Assembly (NCBI GenBank): GCA_934085585.1
Contig: CAKOHI010000008.1
Span: 1 to 59,583, forward strand
Length of the DNA: 59,583 nucleotides
From: an uncultured Bacilli bacterium
GTDB lineage: Bacteria; Bacillota_I; Bacilli_A; RF39; UBA660
Reading direction: 5' to 3'
Part shown: positions 1 to 8,412 of the stretch, piece after piece
Position numbering within the stretch: the first letter of the stretch is position 1
How the letters are laid out: each line of letters begins with the position of its first letter
Notes under the pieces: model-generated
The model's input: only the letters and a program-made list of their open reading frames with translations
What the model was told of the DNA's origin: nothing
The model's database searches: none
Position numbers and translations under genes: made by a program

Positions 1-126
1 TCCCAAGACTTTTAGTATTTTAATTATTATTTCAGCAAGTTTTTCGGTATTATTTACTTTTTCTACTAATACTTGTATAATGTCATTATTTAATAATTCA
101 TCAATACTAACATTAAGTGCTTTAGA
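1..126 (-). pseudogene. XRE-family regulator, 3' fragment
   Basis: Read on the minus strand, this edge encodes SKALNVSIDELLNND followed by a Leu/Ile/Lys-rich helical stretch that runs off the window. The first part is the typical last helix of Cro/CI-type helix-turn-helix domains. The upstream minus-strand frame gives no HTH sequence and reaches a hairpin at 170-197, so the DNA-binding half seems to be missing. It may be a fragment, or its 5' half may have been replaced. The call rests on one short motif. Confidence 0.4.
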
Positions 127-169
127 GTGATATATTGAAGTATAAAGAAGAAAACATAAACATATAATA

Positions 170-197
170 ACACCCACAAAATTGCGGGTGTTTTTTT
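170..197 (+). terminator. Rho-independent terminator-like hairpin
   Basis: ACACCC (170-175) and GGGTGT (186-191) form a 6-bp stem around a 10-nt loop, followed by a T run on the plus strand. No plus-strand gene is visible just upstream, so it may serve a transcript entering from the left, or be a leftover of a lost gene. Confidence 0.5.
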
Positions 198-364
198 GAT
201 TTAACGTTGTCAATACTATTATTTAAATCTGATTTTCCCATATCTAATTCATAAATTCTTTTTCCACCAAATTTTTTTTCTAAATAAATCTTTACAGTAT
301 TAAATTCTTCTAAAGCTTTAATATCTTTTTGTAAACAATATTCTTCTAATCCGTCATAACCCAC

Positions 365-755
365 TTGTATTTGTTGATGATAATAATAAAATTATATTTT
401 ATGTACTTTAAAATTTTGACTTTTATACTGTCAAGTACTTTTTTTGCTTGAGAAGTGTGTTTATTTTTGACCGCACCTATGTTATTATTAGAGTAATAGG
501 AGATGTAATTATAAGAGAAGTTAAATAATTTTAAATGAGCTTGATGTGTTTTTGGCTTTATTTACATAGGGGGGTACTAAAACATTTTATCAGACAAATT
601 TAATGATAGACTGGGATTTAGAATATGAGAGTAAAATTATATCAATAAAAAATTAGGTAAAATACAAATATAAGAAATTTAATGGTGTAATTCTCTATAT
701 GATTTTATTACTAAATTAAATAATTAAATTAATAGAAATTAGGTGAAAATAAGTT
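365..755. other. Intergenic stretch without a recognisable gene
   Basis: About 390 bases of AT-rich DNA. A short inverted repeat (TTGAC...GTCAA, near 417-433) and scattered promoter-like AT boxes are present, and a Shine-Dalgarno-like AGGTGA precedes the ATG at 756. I see no coding sequence, RNA gene or repeat family that I can support. Confidence 0.5.
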
Positions 756-2606
756 ATGGAAGATTTAAAAGAAATTTATGAAAAAACAATACAAGAAGGA
801 AAGCCTTTTATACTAACAGAAGAAATGCTAAACGCTGGTATAAAAAATATAGACAAACCTATTAAATCGATAGAAGATTTAGTTATGGTTCATAAAACAA
901 ATTTTTTTCCATATGGTGCTGTTAAAACTCCTTATGAAACAGGATTATCAAGTCAGAGAACATACGAATGTGTAATCGATGGAAAAGAAAAAAAATTTTG
1001 TATTCCATATAGAGTTTATAGAAATACTGCTCATTTCTGTCTTAATGGGGCAGTCGAATCACATGCTTATGGTTCATGGGATGGTGCAAAGTATGCTGTT
1101 CTCATGCCACTAGCAAAAAACAAAGAAAAAATAGTTGCTGGAACAGAATGCGATTTATTTAGTTTCGGTTCTGTACCAATTACTGATAATGCTTATATTC
1201 TTTGTCCCAAAGATGAAATGAATACGATGAGAAATGCCAATCCCAGTGTTCATATAATAGGATTTGAAGGGAACTCTGTTGATCCATACGTAAACATATT
1301 TTTAAGTAACATCCTTGATTATAAATATAAAATGCCAACTCAAAATTCCAGAACATGGGATAGTGGTTATTCAGAAGACTGTGAAAACGTATATAGAATA
1401 ATTAAAGAAAATGACTGGAAATACGGCGATCATACTGGATCAAAATGGGATAAGGATGACTATACAAAGCGTTTTACCGATCGATTATGTAATTGGTTAA
1501 AAATAGTAATGAATGAAAAACTATTATATTCCATAAGTAATAAAGATGAAGTAAAAAAAATAATTATTGAAATACTTGAAGGAAGTAACTTGTTTAACGG
1601 ATTTGGTTTTGCTGGTCAGTTCGAGAACGATGAACGTTTTAAATATATTAGTGATACTATTAGAGATAATACAGGTATAGATTTAAGCGTTTTTTCGGGT
1701 ACAGATATCATAAAAAAATTTACTTGGGGAAATGACCATAAATCAATAGTGGCAGATTATATAATAGATATTTTAAGAATTAGAGCATTAAAAGAAAAAG
1801 CTCAATTAGAATATATGACAGAAGAAGATAAATATGAACTTCAATATTATGAAGAATTTGGGAACTATATTAAGTTTTCAGATGAAGAAAGAAGTAAATT
1901 ACAAAAATTGGAAGAGATGCGACCAAAACATATAAGTGAATTATCTAGTGATGATTTAAATTTCTTGATGGAGATGACTAACTATAAAATACAGCATCTA
2001 AATAAATCATTTAAAGAAAATAATTATAACTTTAATATTATATATTTGGAAGGCACAACTCCAGAAAAAGCTCTTGAATTTGCTAAAGTTGGTATTTATA
2101 TAAAACCTATTAAAGCGGGAATGTATTTAACAGTACAGTTACCCGATTCACTAAAAATATTTTCTCAATTAAGTGGTGTAAATATTCAAGAGTTATATGA
2201 TAAAAGCAATTCAGCAAAATCTGATGAAGAATTATATTACATAGATGAGCAAATTGCTAATATTCCCAATTGTCATTTATTGCAATTTAGCAATGTTAGT
2301 ATTACTGATTGTAACTTAACAGATTGTAAAACAGTAGATGATTTTGAAGCAGTAGCAATAAATTATTCTAGATCTTTTTCTAAAATGTTATCTGGACAAA
2401 ATATAGAATTTGATACAAATGGATATATTCTGCCAAGTAAAAAAAATCCAGAAAAAACTGAATTTCAAGAATTAAATACACAACAAAAAATAAATAGTTT
2501 AAGAAAAGAATTGCAGGAAGTAAAACAAATTTTACTTATGGAAGAACAAAAAAGGGTTAGCCAAGAAAACCTATCTGAAGATGAGATTAGTAAAATTTCT
2601 AAATAA
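756..2606 (+). CDS. Orphan hypothetical protein, 616 aa
   Basis: I do not recognise this protein. It has no signal peptide and no clear membrane segment, so it is probably cytoplasmic. The first 200 residues are rich in aromatic residues, Gly and Cys (for example HFCLNGAVESHAYGSWDGAK), which suggests a folded globular domain. The middle and end are charged and helical, with a likely coiled coil over the last 50 residues (repeated Lys/Glu with Leu spacing). The ATG at 756 follows an AGGTGA-like site. It stands alone among decayed genes in an accessory region, so transfer or a phage/plasmid origin is possible. The ORF is intact, which suggests it is still expressed or was acquired recently. Confidence 0.6.
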   Translation: MEDLKEIYEKTIQEGKPFILTEEMLNAGIKNIDKPIKSIEDLVMVHKTNFFPYGAVKTPYETGLSSQRTYECVIDGKEKKFCIPYRVYRNTAHFCLNGAVESHAYGSWDGAKYAVLMPLAKNKEKIVAGTECDLFSFGSVPITDNAYILCPKDEMNTMRNANPSVHIIGFEGNSVDPYVNIFLSNILDYKYKMPTQNSRTWDSGYSEDCENVYRIIKENDWKYGDHTGSKWDKDDYTKRFTDRLCNWLKIVMNEKLLYSISNKDEVKKIIIEILEGSNLFNGFGFAGQFENDERFKYISDTIRDNTGIDLSVFSGTDIIKKFTWGNDHKSIVADYIIDILRIRALKEKAQLEYMTEEDKYELQYYEEFGNYIKFSDEERSKLQKLEEMRPKHISELSSDDLNFLMEMTNYKIQHLNKSFKENNYNFNIIYLEGTTPEKALEFAKVGIYIKPIKAGMYLTVQLPDSLKIFSQLSGVNIQELYDKSNSAKSDEELYYIDEQIANIPNCHLLQFSNVSITDCNLTDCKTVDDFEAVAINYSRSFSKMLSGQNIEFDTNGYILPSKKNPEKTEFQELNTQQKINSLRKELQEVKQILLMEEQKRVSQENLSEDEISKISK

Positions 2607-2809
2607 AAAATAAAAAAATATTCAAGATTTAAATTATCTGAACTATTATGGAATTAAGTTTTGTCTTGAAGGATTGGGTTATAATTACAACTGATAAAAA
2701 TAAAATTATTAAAAATATAATTAATGGATTAATAGTTTAAATATGCTTTTAATTGTTAAATTTAACTTTTTATGGTATCATATTTACCAATTCAAAAGAA
2801 GGGATAGTA

Positions 2810-3931
2810 TGAAAGTTTTTATTGGTGAATGTAATAGCTGTGCATTAAATTATCAGCATTATGTTATTTACGAAGCGTTAATGGAAGATTTTGAAATAAC
2901 AAACAAAGTATCTGAAGCTGATGTAATTGTTATTGCGGAGACATGTTGTGGTACTCAATATGGCATTTTGAACACTATAAATTATTTAAAAAGTATTGTT
3001 GATAATAAAAAAGCTGGTGCTAAAATATATTTAACTGGTTGTATAACTAGAAAGTTTAAAGATAATCCGTTTTTAAATAAAGTTGAGACTTGGTTAAAAG
3101 AAAATGTTGATTATATTATCCCTCAAAATCAACCTAATTTATTGTTGTAAATGATTTCAAAAGAAAAATATGCTGATAGAGATAAAAATGAATTTGGCTT
3201 TGTTGAAAGTCATAGAGAAGATTTAGCAACTATTTATATTGGAAATGGTTGTTTAAATAATTGTTCTTTTTGTAAAAAAATGTTTTAGAATTATTCTTTA
3301 AAAAGTGCTGATTTAAATGAAGTAAAAGATGCTATGGATGTTTTGAATGAAGAAAATTATTCTAAAGTGCTTTTAAAAGCTACGAATATTTGTCAATATG
3401 GTTTGGATAATTATCATGAATATATGTTGCCAGAAATAATAGCATATCTAGAAAGGTAAGGAAAATATAAGGAATGTGGCTTTGGTAGGTTTTTCCTTTA
3501 GTGATGCAATAAAAAATAATTTTGATGAGGTCTTAAGAACTAGTAGAAAGATTACAGAAATAAGTGGTGCCTTGGAGTCTGGTAGTAATAGATTGCTAGA
3601 AATGATTAGAAAAGGATTTACTAGTGAAGAAATAATTGAATTTGTAAAAAAAATTAGAGAAATTTATTTTAAGCAATTAAGATTAACTATTATTTCAGGA
3701 TTTCCAACCGAAACTTTGATTGATGTATCTAAAACTTTGGAGGTATTAAAACAATTAAATCCTGGTATAGTTGATATATGCAGGTATATAAATTCTTCTT
3801 TCGTAGATTCAAGTAAGTTTCTACAGTTATTACCTGAAGAAATACAGGAACATACAAGAATTTATTCGAGAGTTTTAAAAAAAAGAAGTGTTAATACATT
3901 GATTTACTATCCAGAATATAAATATAATTAA
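2810..3931 (+). pseudogene. Broken MiaB/RimO-type radical SAM methylthiotransferase
   Basis: The pieces together read as a methylthiotransferase-like enzyme. The N-terminal part has the UPF0004-type cysteines (GECNSCALN, ETCCGTQYG, LTGCITRKF), and the next part carries the radical SAM motif CLNNCSFC, a CxxxCxxC that would bind a 4Fe-4S cluster. The last part resembles the back half of the radical SAM barrel (ISGALESGSNRLLEMIRKG, LTIISGFPTET). The frame is interrupted by TAA at 3148-3150 and TAG at 3286-3288, and it shifts near 3460-3470, where the final open segment starts. Three separate lesions make a functional product very unlikely. The ATG at 2810 follows GAAGGGA. The family modifies tRNA or ribosomal protein S12; which one this copy did cannot be told. 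Confidence 0.75.
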
Positions 3932-4001
3932 TTTACTTAATTTTTTTAAATATTACTATGAAAAAAGAAAATAATGTGGTATTCTATTTAATAGAAAGAT
4001 A

Positions 4002-5219
4002 GTGATGTATATGAGTAATTTTTATGTTTTGGTTAATTTATTAAATCAAAGTTCTGAATTTGATAAACTTGATATTAAAGAAAATAAAATTGGCTATAAT
4101 GGTCAATATATAGATTTTTCTTATTTTGACTATTACGATTTTTATTCTAAAAATGCTAATTTTAAAAATAATCTTTCTAATTTGAATGCAGAATCAGTTT
4201 TTAAAATATTAGAAATTCATGCAAAGTTTTATGATGAAAAAAATAAAAAACAAGAAATGACATCAGAAGATTTTGATAAAATAACTAAAAATAATGAAAT
4301 TTTACAAAAATTTCATTTAATACAAAATAATAAAAAAGTTGAAGGTGTAGTTAAAAACTATGTTCATTTTCAAGATAAATCTGGCAAAAGCTATTTATTA
4401 TATGATGTTACTGGTGAAGATGTTTTAAAGGCATATGAAAATTTAGTAGCTAGCCATGGAAATAATGTTACAGAAGAAGAACTATTTTCATTTTTAAACC
4501 GTGGAAAGAAAAATATTGAATTAGAATGTTTAAATGAAGCTTTAATGAGAAATAATGCTACTGAAGAACATTTAAATAATTTGAAATTATTAAATGATAG
4601 AAATCATGCAACTGGAAATACTTTAGATACACCATTTGGTAATGATGAAGAAAAAATCTACATTAGTAATGGAATAATTACAACATTTAATTTAAATAAA
4701 CAAAATGAATATGTTAAAGAAAATCATGAATTATCTAATACAAGTGGATCAATTTCGGTAGAACAAAAAGTGCAAGAAGAAAAGATTGTTGAAAAAGAAA
4801 AGATTCCATTAATAACATTTGAGGAATATACAAAATTAATTTTAAGTCCCCATCCTTATACTAAAGAGGAAGAAGATAAAATTAAAGTTTTTGAAAATTA
4901 TATTTTTGATGTCATTGTTTATAAAGACTATTTAATTCCTGAAATTTATGAGTATTATACTAAATTTTGTAGTTTGTCAAATTATTTATACAGTATAAAA
5001 GAACCTAATGAAAATATAACCGATACAATAAAAAGATATGAAGATATGCTTGAAAGAAGTGAAAAAGTAAGTTTAGAGAATGTTCATGAAAAAGCTGCAA
5101 AATTAGTTAGAACTAATCCAAATATTGATAAAGTTGGATTTGCATCATTGGCTATATATATTGCATTTTTGATAATTGCTATTGGATTACTGGTTGCTAT
5201 TTATTTTTTATTAAAATAA
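4002..5219 (+). CDS. Hypothetical tail-anchored membrane protein, 405 aa
   Basis: I do not recognise the family. The first 380 residues are hydrophilic, rich in Asn, Lys and Glu, and predicted helical, with a low-complexity Glu/Lys patch near residue 260. One hydrophobic segment lies at the extreme C-terminus (about residues 380-404, IYIAFLIIAIGLLVAIYFLL), giving the layout of a tail-anchored protein with a cytoplasmic body. There is no signal peptide. GTG 4002, ATG 4005 and ATG 4011 are all possible starts; GAAAG at 3994 best suits 4005. An XRE regulator follows 25 bases downstream and may be cotranscribed. Confidence 0.65.
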   Translation: MMYMSNFYVLVNLLNQSSEFDKLDIKENKIGYNGQYIDFSYFDYYDFYSKNANFKNNLSNLNAESVFKILEIHAKFYDEKNKKQEMTSEDFDKITKNNEILQKFHLIQNNKKVEGVVKNYVHFQDKSGKSYLLYDVTGEDVLKAYENLVASHGNNVTEEELFSFLNRGKKNIELECLNEALMRNNATEEHLNNLKLLNDRNHATGNTLDTPFGNDEEKIYISNGIITTFNLNKQNEYVKENHELSNTSGSISVEQKVQEEKIVEKEKIPLITFEEYTKLILSPHPYTKEEEDKIKVFENYIFDVIVYKDYLIPEIYEYYTKFCSLSNYLYSIKEPNENITDTIKRYEDMLERSEKVSLENVHEKAAKLVRTNPNIDKVGFASLAIYIAFLIIAIGLLVAIYFLLK

Positions 5220-5244
5220 AAATAGAATGAAAAGATGGTTATAA

Positions 5245-5502
5245 ATGAATGATGAACGTTTTATAGATTGGAATACTAATTATGGTGAGGTTATACTCAC
5301 TATTAAAGATGTACTTATTAAAAAAAATATGTCAATGTATAAATTAAGTTTGTTAACGGGTATTAAGTATGAGGTTGTGAGTAATTATTGTAAGGATAAA
5401 ATTCAAAGAATTGATAAAGATGTTTTGACTAAAATATGTTATGTTTTAAATTGTTCGTTAACGGATTTAATAACTTATGTGCCATATAATGATGGTAAAT
5501 AA
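5245..5502 (+). CDS. XRE-family helix-turn-helix regulator, 85 aa
   Basis: A small single-domain Cro/CI-type protein. The HTH lies at about residues 25-70 (KKNMSMYKLSLLTGIKYEVV and then a second helix), ending with LNCSLTDLITY, the usual last helix of this family. The short form resembles YozG-like regulators of Firmicutes. It directly follows the tail-anchored protein gene. Its target cannot be told; the neighbouring genes are the obvious candidates. Confidence 0.85.
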   Translation: MNDERFIDWNTNYGEVILTIKDVLIKKNMSMYKLSLLTGIKYEVVSNYCKDKIQRIDKDVLTKICYVLNCSLTDLITYVPYNDGK

Positions 5503-5574
5503 ATTTGGCTATTTAAAAAAGTTAGTTTAGTTCATATATTGCAATAATCATATAATTTTGGTATTATTATATTG

Positions 5575-5692
5575 TAAGTGGGAAGTACTAATATCGACAT
5601 TAAATGTTGATTGGTAGTTGTAGTTTAAGAGTAAGTAACAATTTAATCAACATTTATAATGGAACATAAGGGTGCTTTTATGTTCTTTTTTC
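5575..5692 (+). ncRNA. Structured RNA or leader candidate ending in a terminator
   Basis: A 12-bp perfect pairing is possible between TAAATGTTGATT (5601-5612) and AATCAACATTTA (5645-5656), enclosing a 32-nt loop. It is followed at once by a rho-independent terminator, GAACATAA (5662-5669) with TTATGTTC (5678-5685) and a T run. A promoter-like AT stretch precedes it near 5548-5575. No ORF fits. It could be a small RNA or a terminated leader of the lipoprotein gene 40 bases downstream. It does not match a T-box or a riboswitch that I know. Confidence 0.4.
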
Positions 5693-5732
5693 TTTCAAAA
5701 GATATAAAGAATACTATAAAAAGGAGAAGTTT

Positions 5733-6146
5733 ATGAAAAGACTAGTGTTGTTAATAACTTGTGTTTTATTGTTGTGTGGATGTACAGTGAAGGATTATGA
5801 TAAAGATAAAGTTAGTACATCAATTAATGGAGTAAGTTGGGGATTTGATACAGTAACTAATGAATTTCATGTTATTTATGAATATGAAGATGAAAGGAAA
5901 ATTATATCTCAATATAAAAATATAACTTATCAAAATAATGATGAAGGTGGATCTTTATATTATTTAGAAGACGCTTTAAAAGAAAATGTGATAACTATAA
6001 ATGATTTAATTGATAAATATGAATTAGATAAGGATGAGAAAAATATTAAGTTATATTCAAATCACAGTAAGTCTACGTTTATAGCAGTATGTGGTAATAT
6101 AATAATTGGTAATAGTGATAAAGTAGTTGATGAGTGTAATATGTAG
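5733..6146 (+). CDS. Small predicted lipoprotein, 137 aa
   Basis: The N-terminus is a short positively charged segment, a hydrophobic run and a lipobox (LLLCGC), so the mature protein should begin at Cys17 and be lipid-anchored on the outside. The remaining 120 residues are hydrophilic with no family that I recognise. AAAGGAG lies just upstream of the ATG at 5733. It sits between the structured RNA candidate and the amino-acid ABC transporter, separated from the latter by its own terminator, so it is likely a separate unit. Confidence 0.65.
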   Translation: MKRLVLLITCVLLLCGCTVKDYDKDKVSTSINGVSWGFDTVTNEFHVIYEYEDERKIISQYKNITYQNNDEGGSLYYLEDALKENVITINDLIDKYELDKDEKNIKLYSNHSKSTFIAVCGNIIIGNSDKVVDECNM

Positions 6147-6147
6147 T

Positions 6148-6174
6148 AAAAGATTTCTAAATGAGATCTTTTTT
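6148..6174 (+). terminator. Rho-independent terminator after the lipoprotein gene
   Basis: AAAAGAT (6148-6154) pairs with ATCTTTT (6166-6172), followed by more T residues, two bases after the stop codon. Confidence 0.6.
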
Positions 6175-6226
6175 CTTTTAATTAGAAAAAATAAATGCTA
6201 TAATAAATTTAAGATAGAGGTGTGAT

Positions 6227-6946
6227 ATGAAAAAGGCTATTATATTAATAATGTTGTTAATTACATTAGGTGGATGTAATAAAAAAAGTAATGAACTTGT
6301 TATGGTTACTGAAGCTGGTTTTGCTCCGTATGAATATTATGAAAATGGAGAAATTGTGGGTGTTGATGTTGATATTGCCCGTGAAATTGCTAAATATTTA
6401 GGTAAAGAACTTGTGGTAAAAGATATTGCTTTTGATTCAATAATTAATGAAGTAAAAACAGGTAAAGCTGATTTTGGTGCTGCAGGGATAAGTTATAGTG
6501 ATGATAGAGCTAAAAATGTAGATTTTTCTATTAATTATTCCGTGAGTAAACAGGTAGTAATTGTTAAAAATGATAGTAGTATTAAAAATATAAATGAAAT
6601 TAGTAATAAGAAAATAGCCGTTCAATTGGGAAGCATTGCGGATACATATGTTACAGAAAATTATAAAGATGCAAATATTGTACGTCAAAAAAAGTATTTG
6701 GCTGCGATAGAAGATTTAAAGACAGGTAAAGTGGATTGTGTTGTAATGGATGAACTTCCAGCAAGTGAAATAGTTGCAAGTAATGATGGTATTAAAATAT
6801 TATCTGGAGCTTTAACTAATGATTCTTATGGAATGATAGTAAAAAAAGGAAATAAAGAATTACTTGATGTTATAAATAAAGTTTTAGAAAATTTAAAAAG
6901 TGAAGGAAAAATAGATGAGTATATTATTAATCATACTGAAAAATAG
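6227..6946 (+). CDS. Amino-acid ABC transporter substrate-binding lipoprotein
   Basis: A polar amino-acid family solute-binding protein of 239 residues. The N-terminus has a signal sequence with lipobox LGGC, so Cys17 should be lipidated. Typical family stretches follow: TEAGFAPYEYYENGEIVGVD near the start of the mature protein, GKADFGAAGISYSDDRAKNV with the Arg that contacts the substrate carboxylate, and a GKVDCVVMDELPA lobe near residue 175. A TATAAT at 6199-6204 is a likely -10 element. The gene heads a three-gene transport operon. Its position just before the arginine deiminase genes suggests arginine or another basic amino acid as substrate, which is inference. Confidence 0.88.
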   Translation: MKKAIILIMLLITLGGCNKKSNELVMVTEAGFAPYEYYENGEIVGVDVDIAREIAKYLGKELVVKDIAFDSIINEVKTGKADFGAAGISYSDDRAKNVDFSINYSVSKQVVIVKNDSSIKNINEISNKKIAVQLGSIADTYVTENYKDANIVRQKKYLAAIEDLKTGKVDCVVMDELPASEIVASNDGIKILSGALTNDSYGMIVKKGNKELLDVINKVLENLKSEGKIDEYIINHTEK

Positions 6947-6954
6947 GTGACTAA

Positions 6955-7644
6955 ATGGTAAATAAAATAATAAATAGTTTCTATGAGAGTATTATTTGTG
7001 ATGGAAGATATAAGTTTATTTTTGAGGGCTTATTAAATACGCTTATAATAGCTTTTTTTGCTGTAATTTTAGGATTTGTTATTGGAATTCTTATAGCAAT
7101 TGTTAGACATCATCATGATACGAATGGTAAATTAAAAATTTTAAATAGATTATGTGTATGGTATGTAAATATAATTAGAGGTACACCAGTTTTATTACAA
7201 TTAATGATTATATATTATGTTATTTTTAAATCTGTTGATATTAGTATAATTATCGTTGGGGTTTTAGCATTTGGATTTAATTCTGGAGCTTATGTGTCAG
7301 AAATAATTAGAGCTGGTATTAATTCCATAGATGAAGGGCAGATGGAAGCTGGGTTATCTTTAGGACTTAAATATAATATGGTTATGAGGTATATTATAAT
7401 GCCTCAGGCAATTAGAAATATTTTGCCAGCTTTAGGAAATGAATTTATAACTTTGATAAAAGAAACTTCTGCAGGTGCTTATATTGGAATAATGGAATTA
7501 ACTAAGGCTAGTGATATTATTGCATCAAGAACTTATGATTATTTTTTCCCACTTATAATTATTGCTTTAATTTATTTAGTAATTACTTTGGGATTAACTA
7601 AATTAGTTAATAGAATGGAGGTAAAACTAAATGCTAAATGTTAA
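6955..7644 (+). CDS. Amino-acid ABC transporter permease
   Basis: A 229-residue HisM/GlnP-type inner-membrane permease with about five hydrophobic segments. The conserved EAA loop that docks on the ATPase is visible (EAGLSLGLKYNMVMRYIIMP followed by QAIRNILPALGNE). GTPVLLQL is a further family motif. It starts 8 bases after the binding-protein gene and overlaps the ATPase gene by 14 bases, so the three are cotranscribed and probably translationally coupled. Confidence 0.9.
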   Translation: MVNKIINSFYESIICDGRYKFIFEGLLNTLIIAFFAVILGFVIGILIAIVRHHHDTNGKLKILNRLCVWYVNIIRGTPVLLQLMIIYYVIFKSVDISIIIVGVLAFGFNSGAYVSEIIRAGINSIDEGQMEAGLSLGLKYNMVMRYIIMPQAIRNILPALGNEFITLIKETSAGAYIGIMELTKASDIIASRTYDYFFPLIIIALIYLVITLGLTKLVNRMEVKLNAKC

Positions 7645-8353
7645 ACACTTGAAAAAGAGTTTTGGAAAAAATGTTGTTTTAAAGGACATTAGTTTTGAAG
7701 TTAAAGAAGGAGATATTATTGCTATTGTTGGACCTTCGGGTAGTGGTAAAAGTACTCTTTTAAGATGCCTTAATATGATTGAAAAACCATCTGGAGGTAA
7801 AATAATATTTGAGGGAAAAGATTTGCTTTCTAAAAAAACTAATTTATCTTTGGTTCGTGAAAAAATTGGTATGGTTTTTCAACAGTTTAATTTATTTATG
7901 CACTTGAGTGTTTTAGATAATTTGACTTTAGCTCCGGTTAAACTTAAAGTAATGGGTGCAGGTAATGCTAAAAGAAAAGCTATGATGTTTCTTGATACAA
8001 TTGGATTAAAAGATAAAGCGTTAAGTTTTCCTGGGGAATTATCCGGGGGACAAAAACAAAGAGTTGCTATATTAAGAACACTGATGATGGATCCAGATAT
8101 AATTTTATTTGATGAACCTACGAGTGCACTTGATCCCGAAATGGTCGGAGAAGTATTAGATTTAATAAAGGATGTTGCTAATGAGGGAAAAACAATGATT
8201 ATTGTATCTCATGAAATGGAATTTGTTAGAAGTGTTGCTAATAGAATATTGTTTTTAGAAAATGGTAAAATAATATATGATGGAGATAATAAAAACTTTT
8301 TTAAAAATGAAAATAAAAGAATTAATTTGTTTTTAAAAAAAATTAAAAAATAA
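7631..8353 (+). CDS. Amino-acid ABC transporter ATP-binding protein
   Basis: A 240-residue GlnQ/HisP-type ATPase. Walker A is GPSGSGKST, the signature is LSGGQKQRVAI, Walker B with the catalytic Glu is ILFDEPTSALDPE, and the H-loop is IVSHEM. It powers import through the permease encoded upstream. It ends 60 bases before the fused ADI-OTC gene, with a separate promoter in between, so transporter and pathway can be made independently. Confidence 0.93.
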   Translation: MLNVKHLKKSFGKNVVLKDISFEVKEGDIIAIVGPSGSGKSTLLRCLNMIEKPSGGKIIFEGKDLLSKKTNLSLVREKIGMVFQQFNLFMHLSVLDNLTLAPVKLKVMGAGNAKRKAMMFLDTIGLKDKALSFPGELSGGQKQRVAILRTLMMDPDIILFDEPTSALDPEMVGEVLDLIKDVANEGKTMIIVSHEMEFVRSVANRILFLENGKIIYDGDNKNFFKNENKRINLFLKKIKK

Positions 8354-8356
8354 AAA

Positions 8357-8385
8357 TTGCAAATAGATAGTATGTCTGTTATAAT
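8357..8385 (+). promoter_or_regulatory. Promoter of the arginine deiminase operon
   Basis: TTGCAA (8357-8362) and TATAAT (8380-8385) are separated by 17 bases, a near-consensus vegetative promoter. The ATG of the fused gene lies 28 bases downstream of the -10 box, after AAGGAGAGG. I could not define an ArgR box. Confidence 0.75.
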
Positions 8386-8412
8386 TTAATTAAGAATAAG
8401 GAGAGGATTTAA

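Noticed and set aside
122..364. Minus-strand ORF of 80 residues at the left edge
   Set aside because: Its last third is the translation of the hairpin at 170-197, it has no good ribosome-binding site and no recognisable domain; it may be a relic but I cannot support it as a gene.
5575..5692. T-box riboswitch
   Set aside because: The terminator loop contains GGGTGC, slightly like the T-box core, but the element is far too short and lacks a stem I with a specifier region and the antiterminator consensus.
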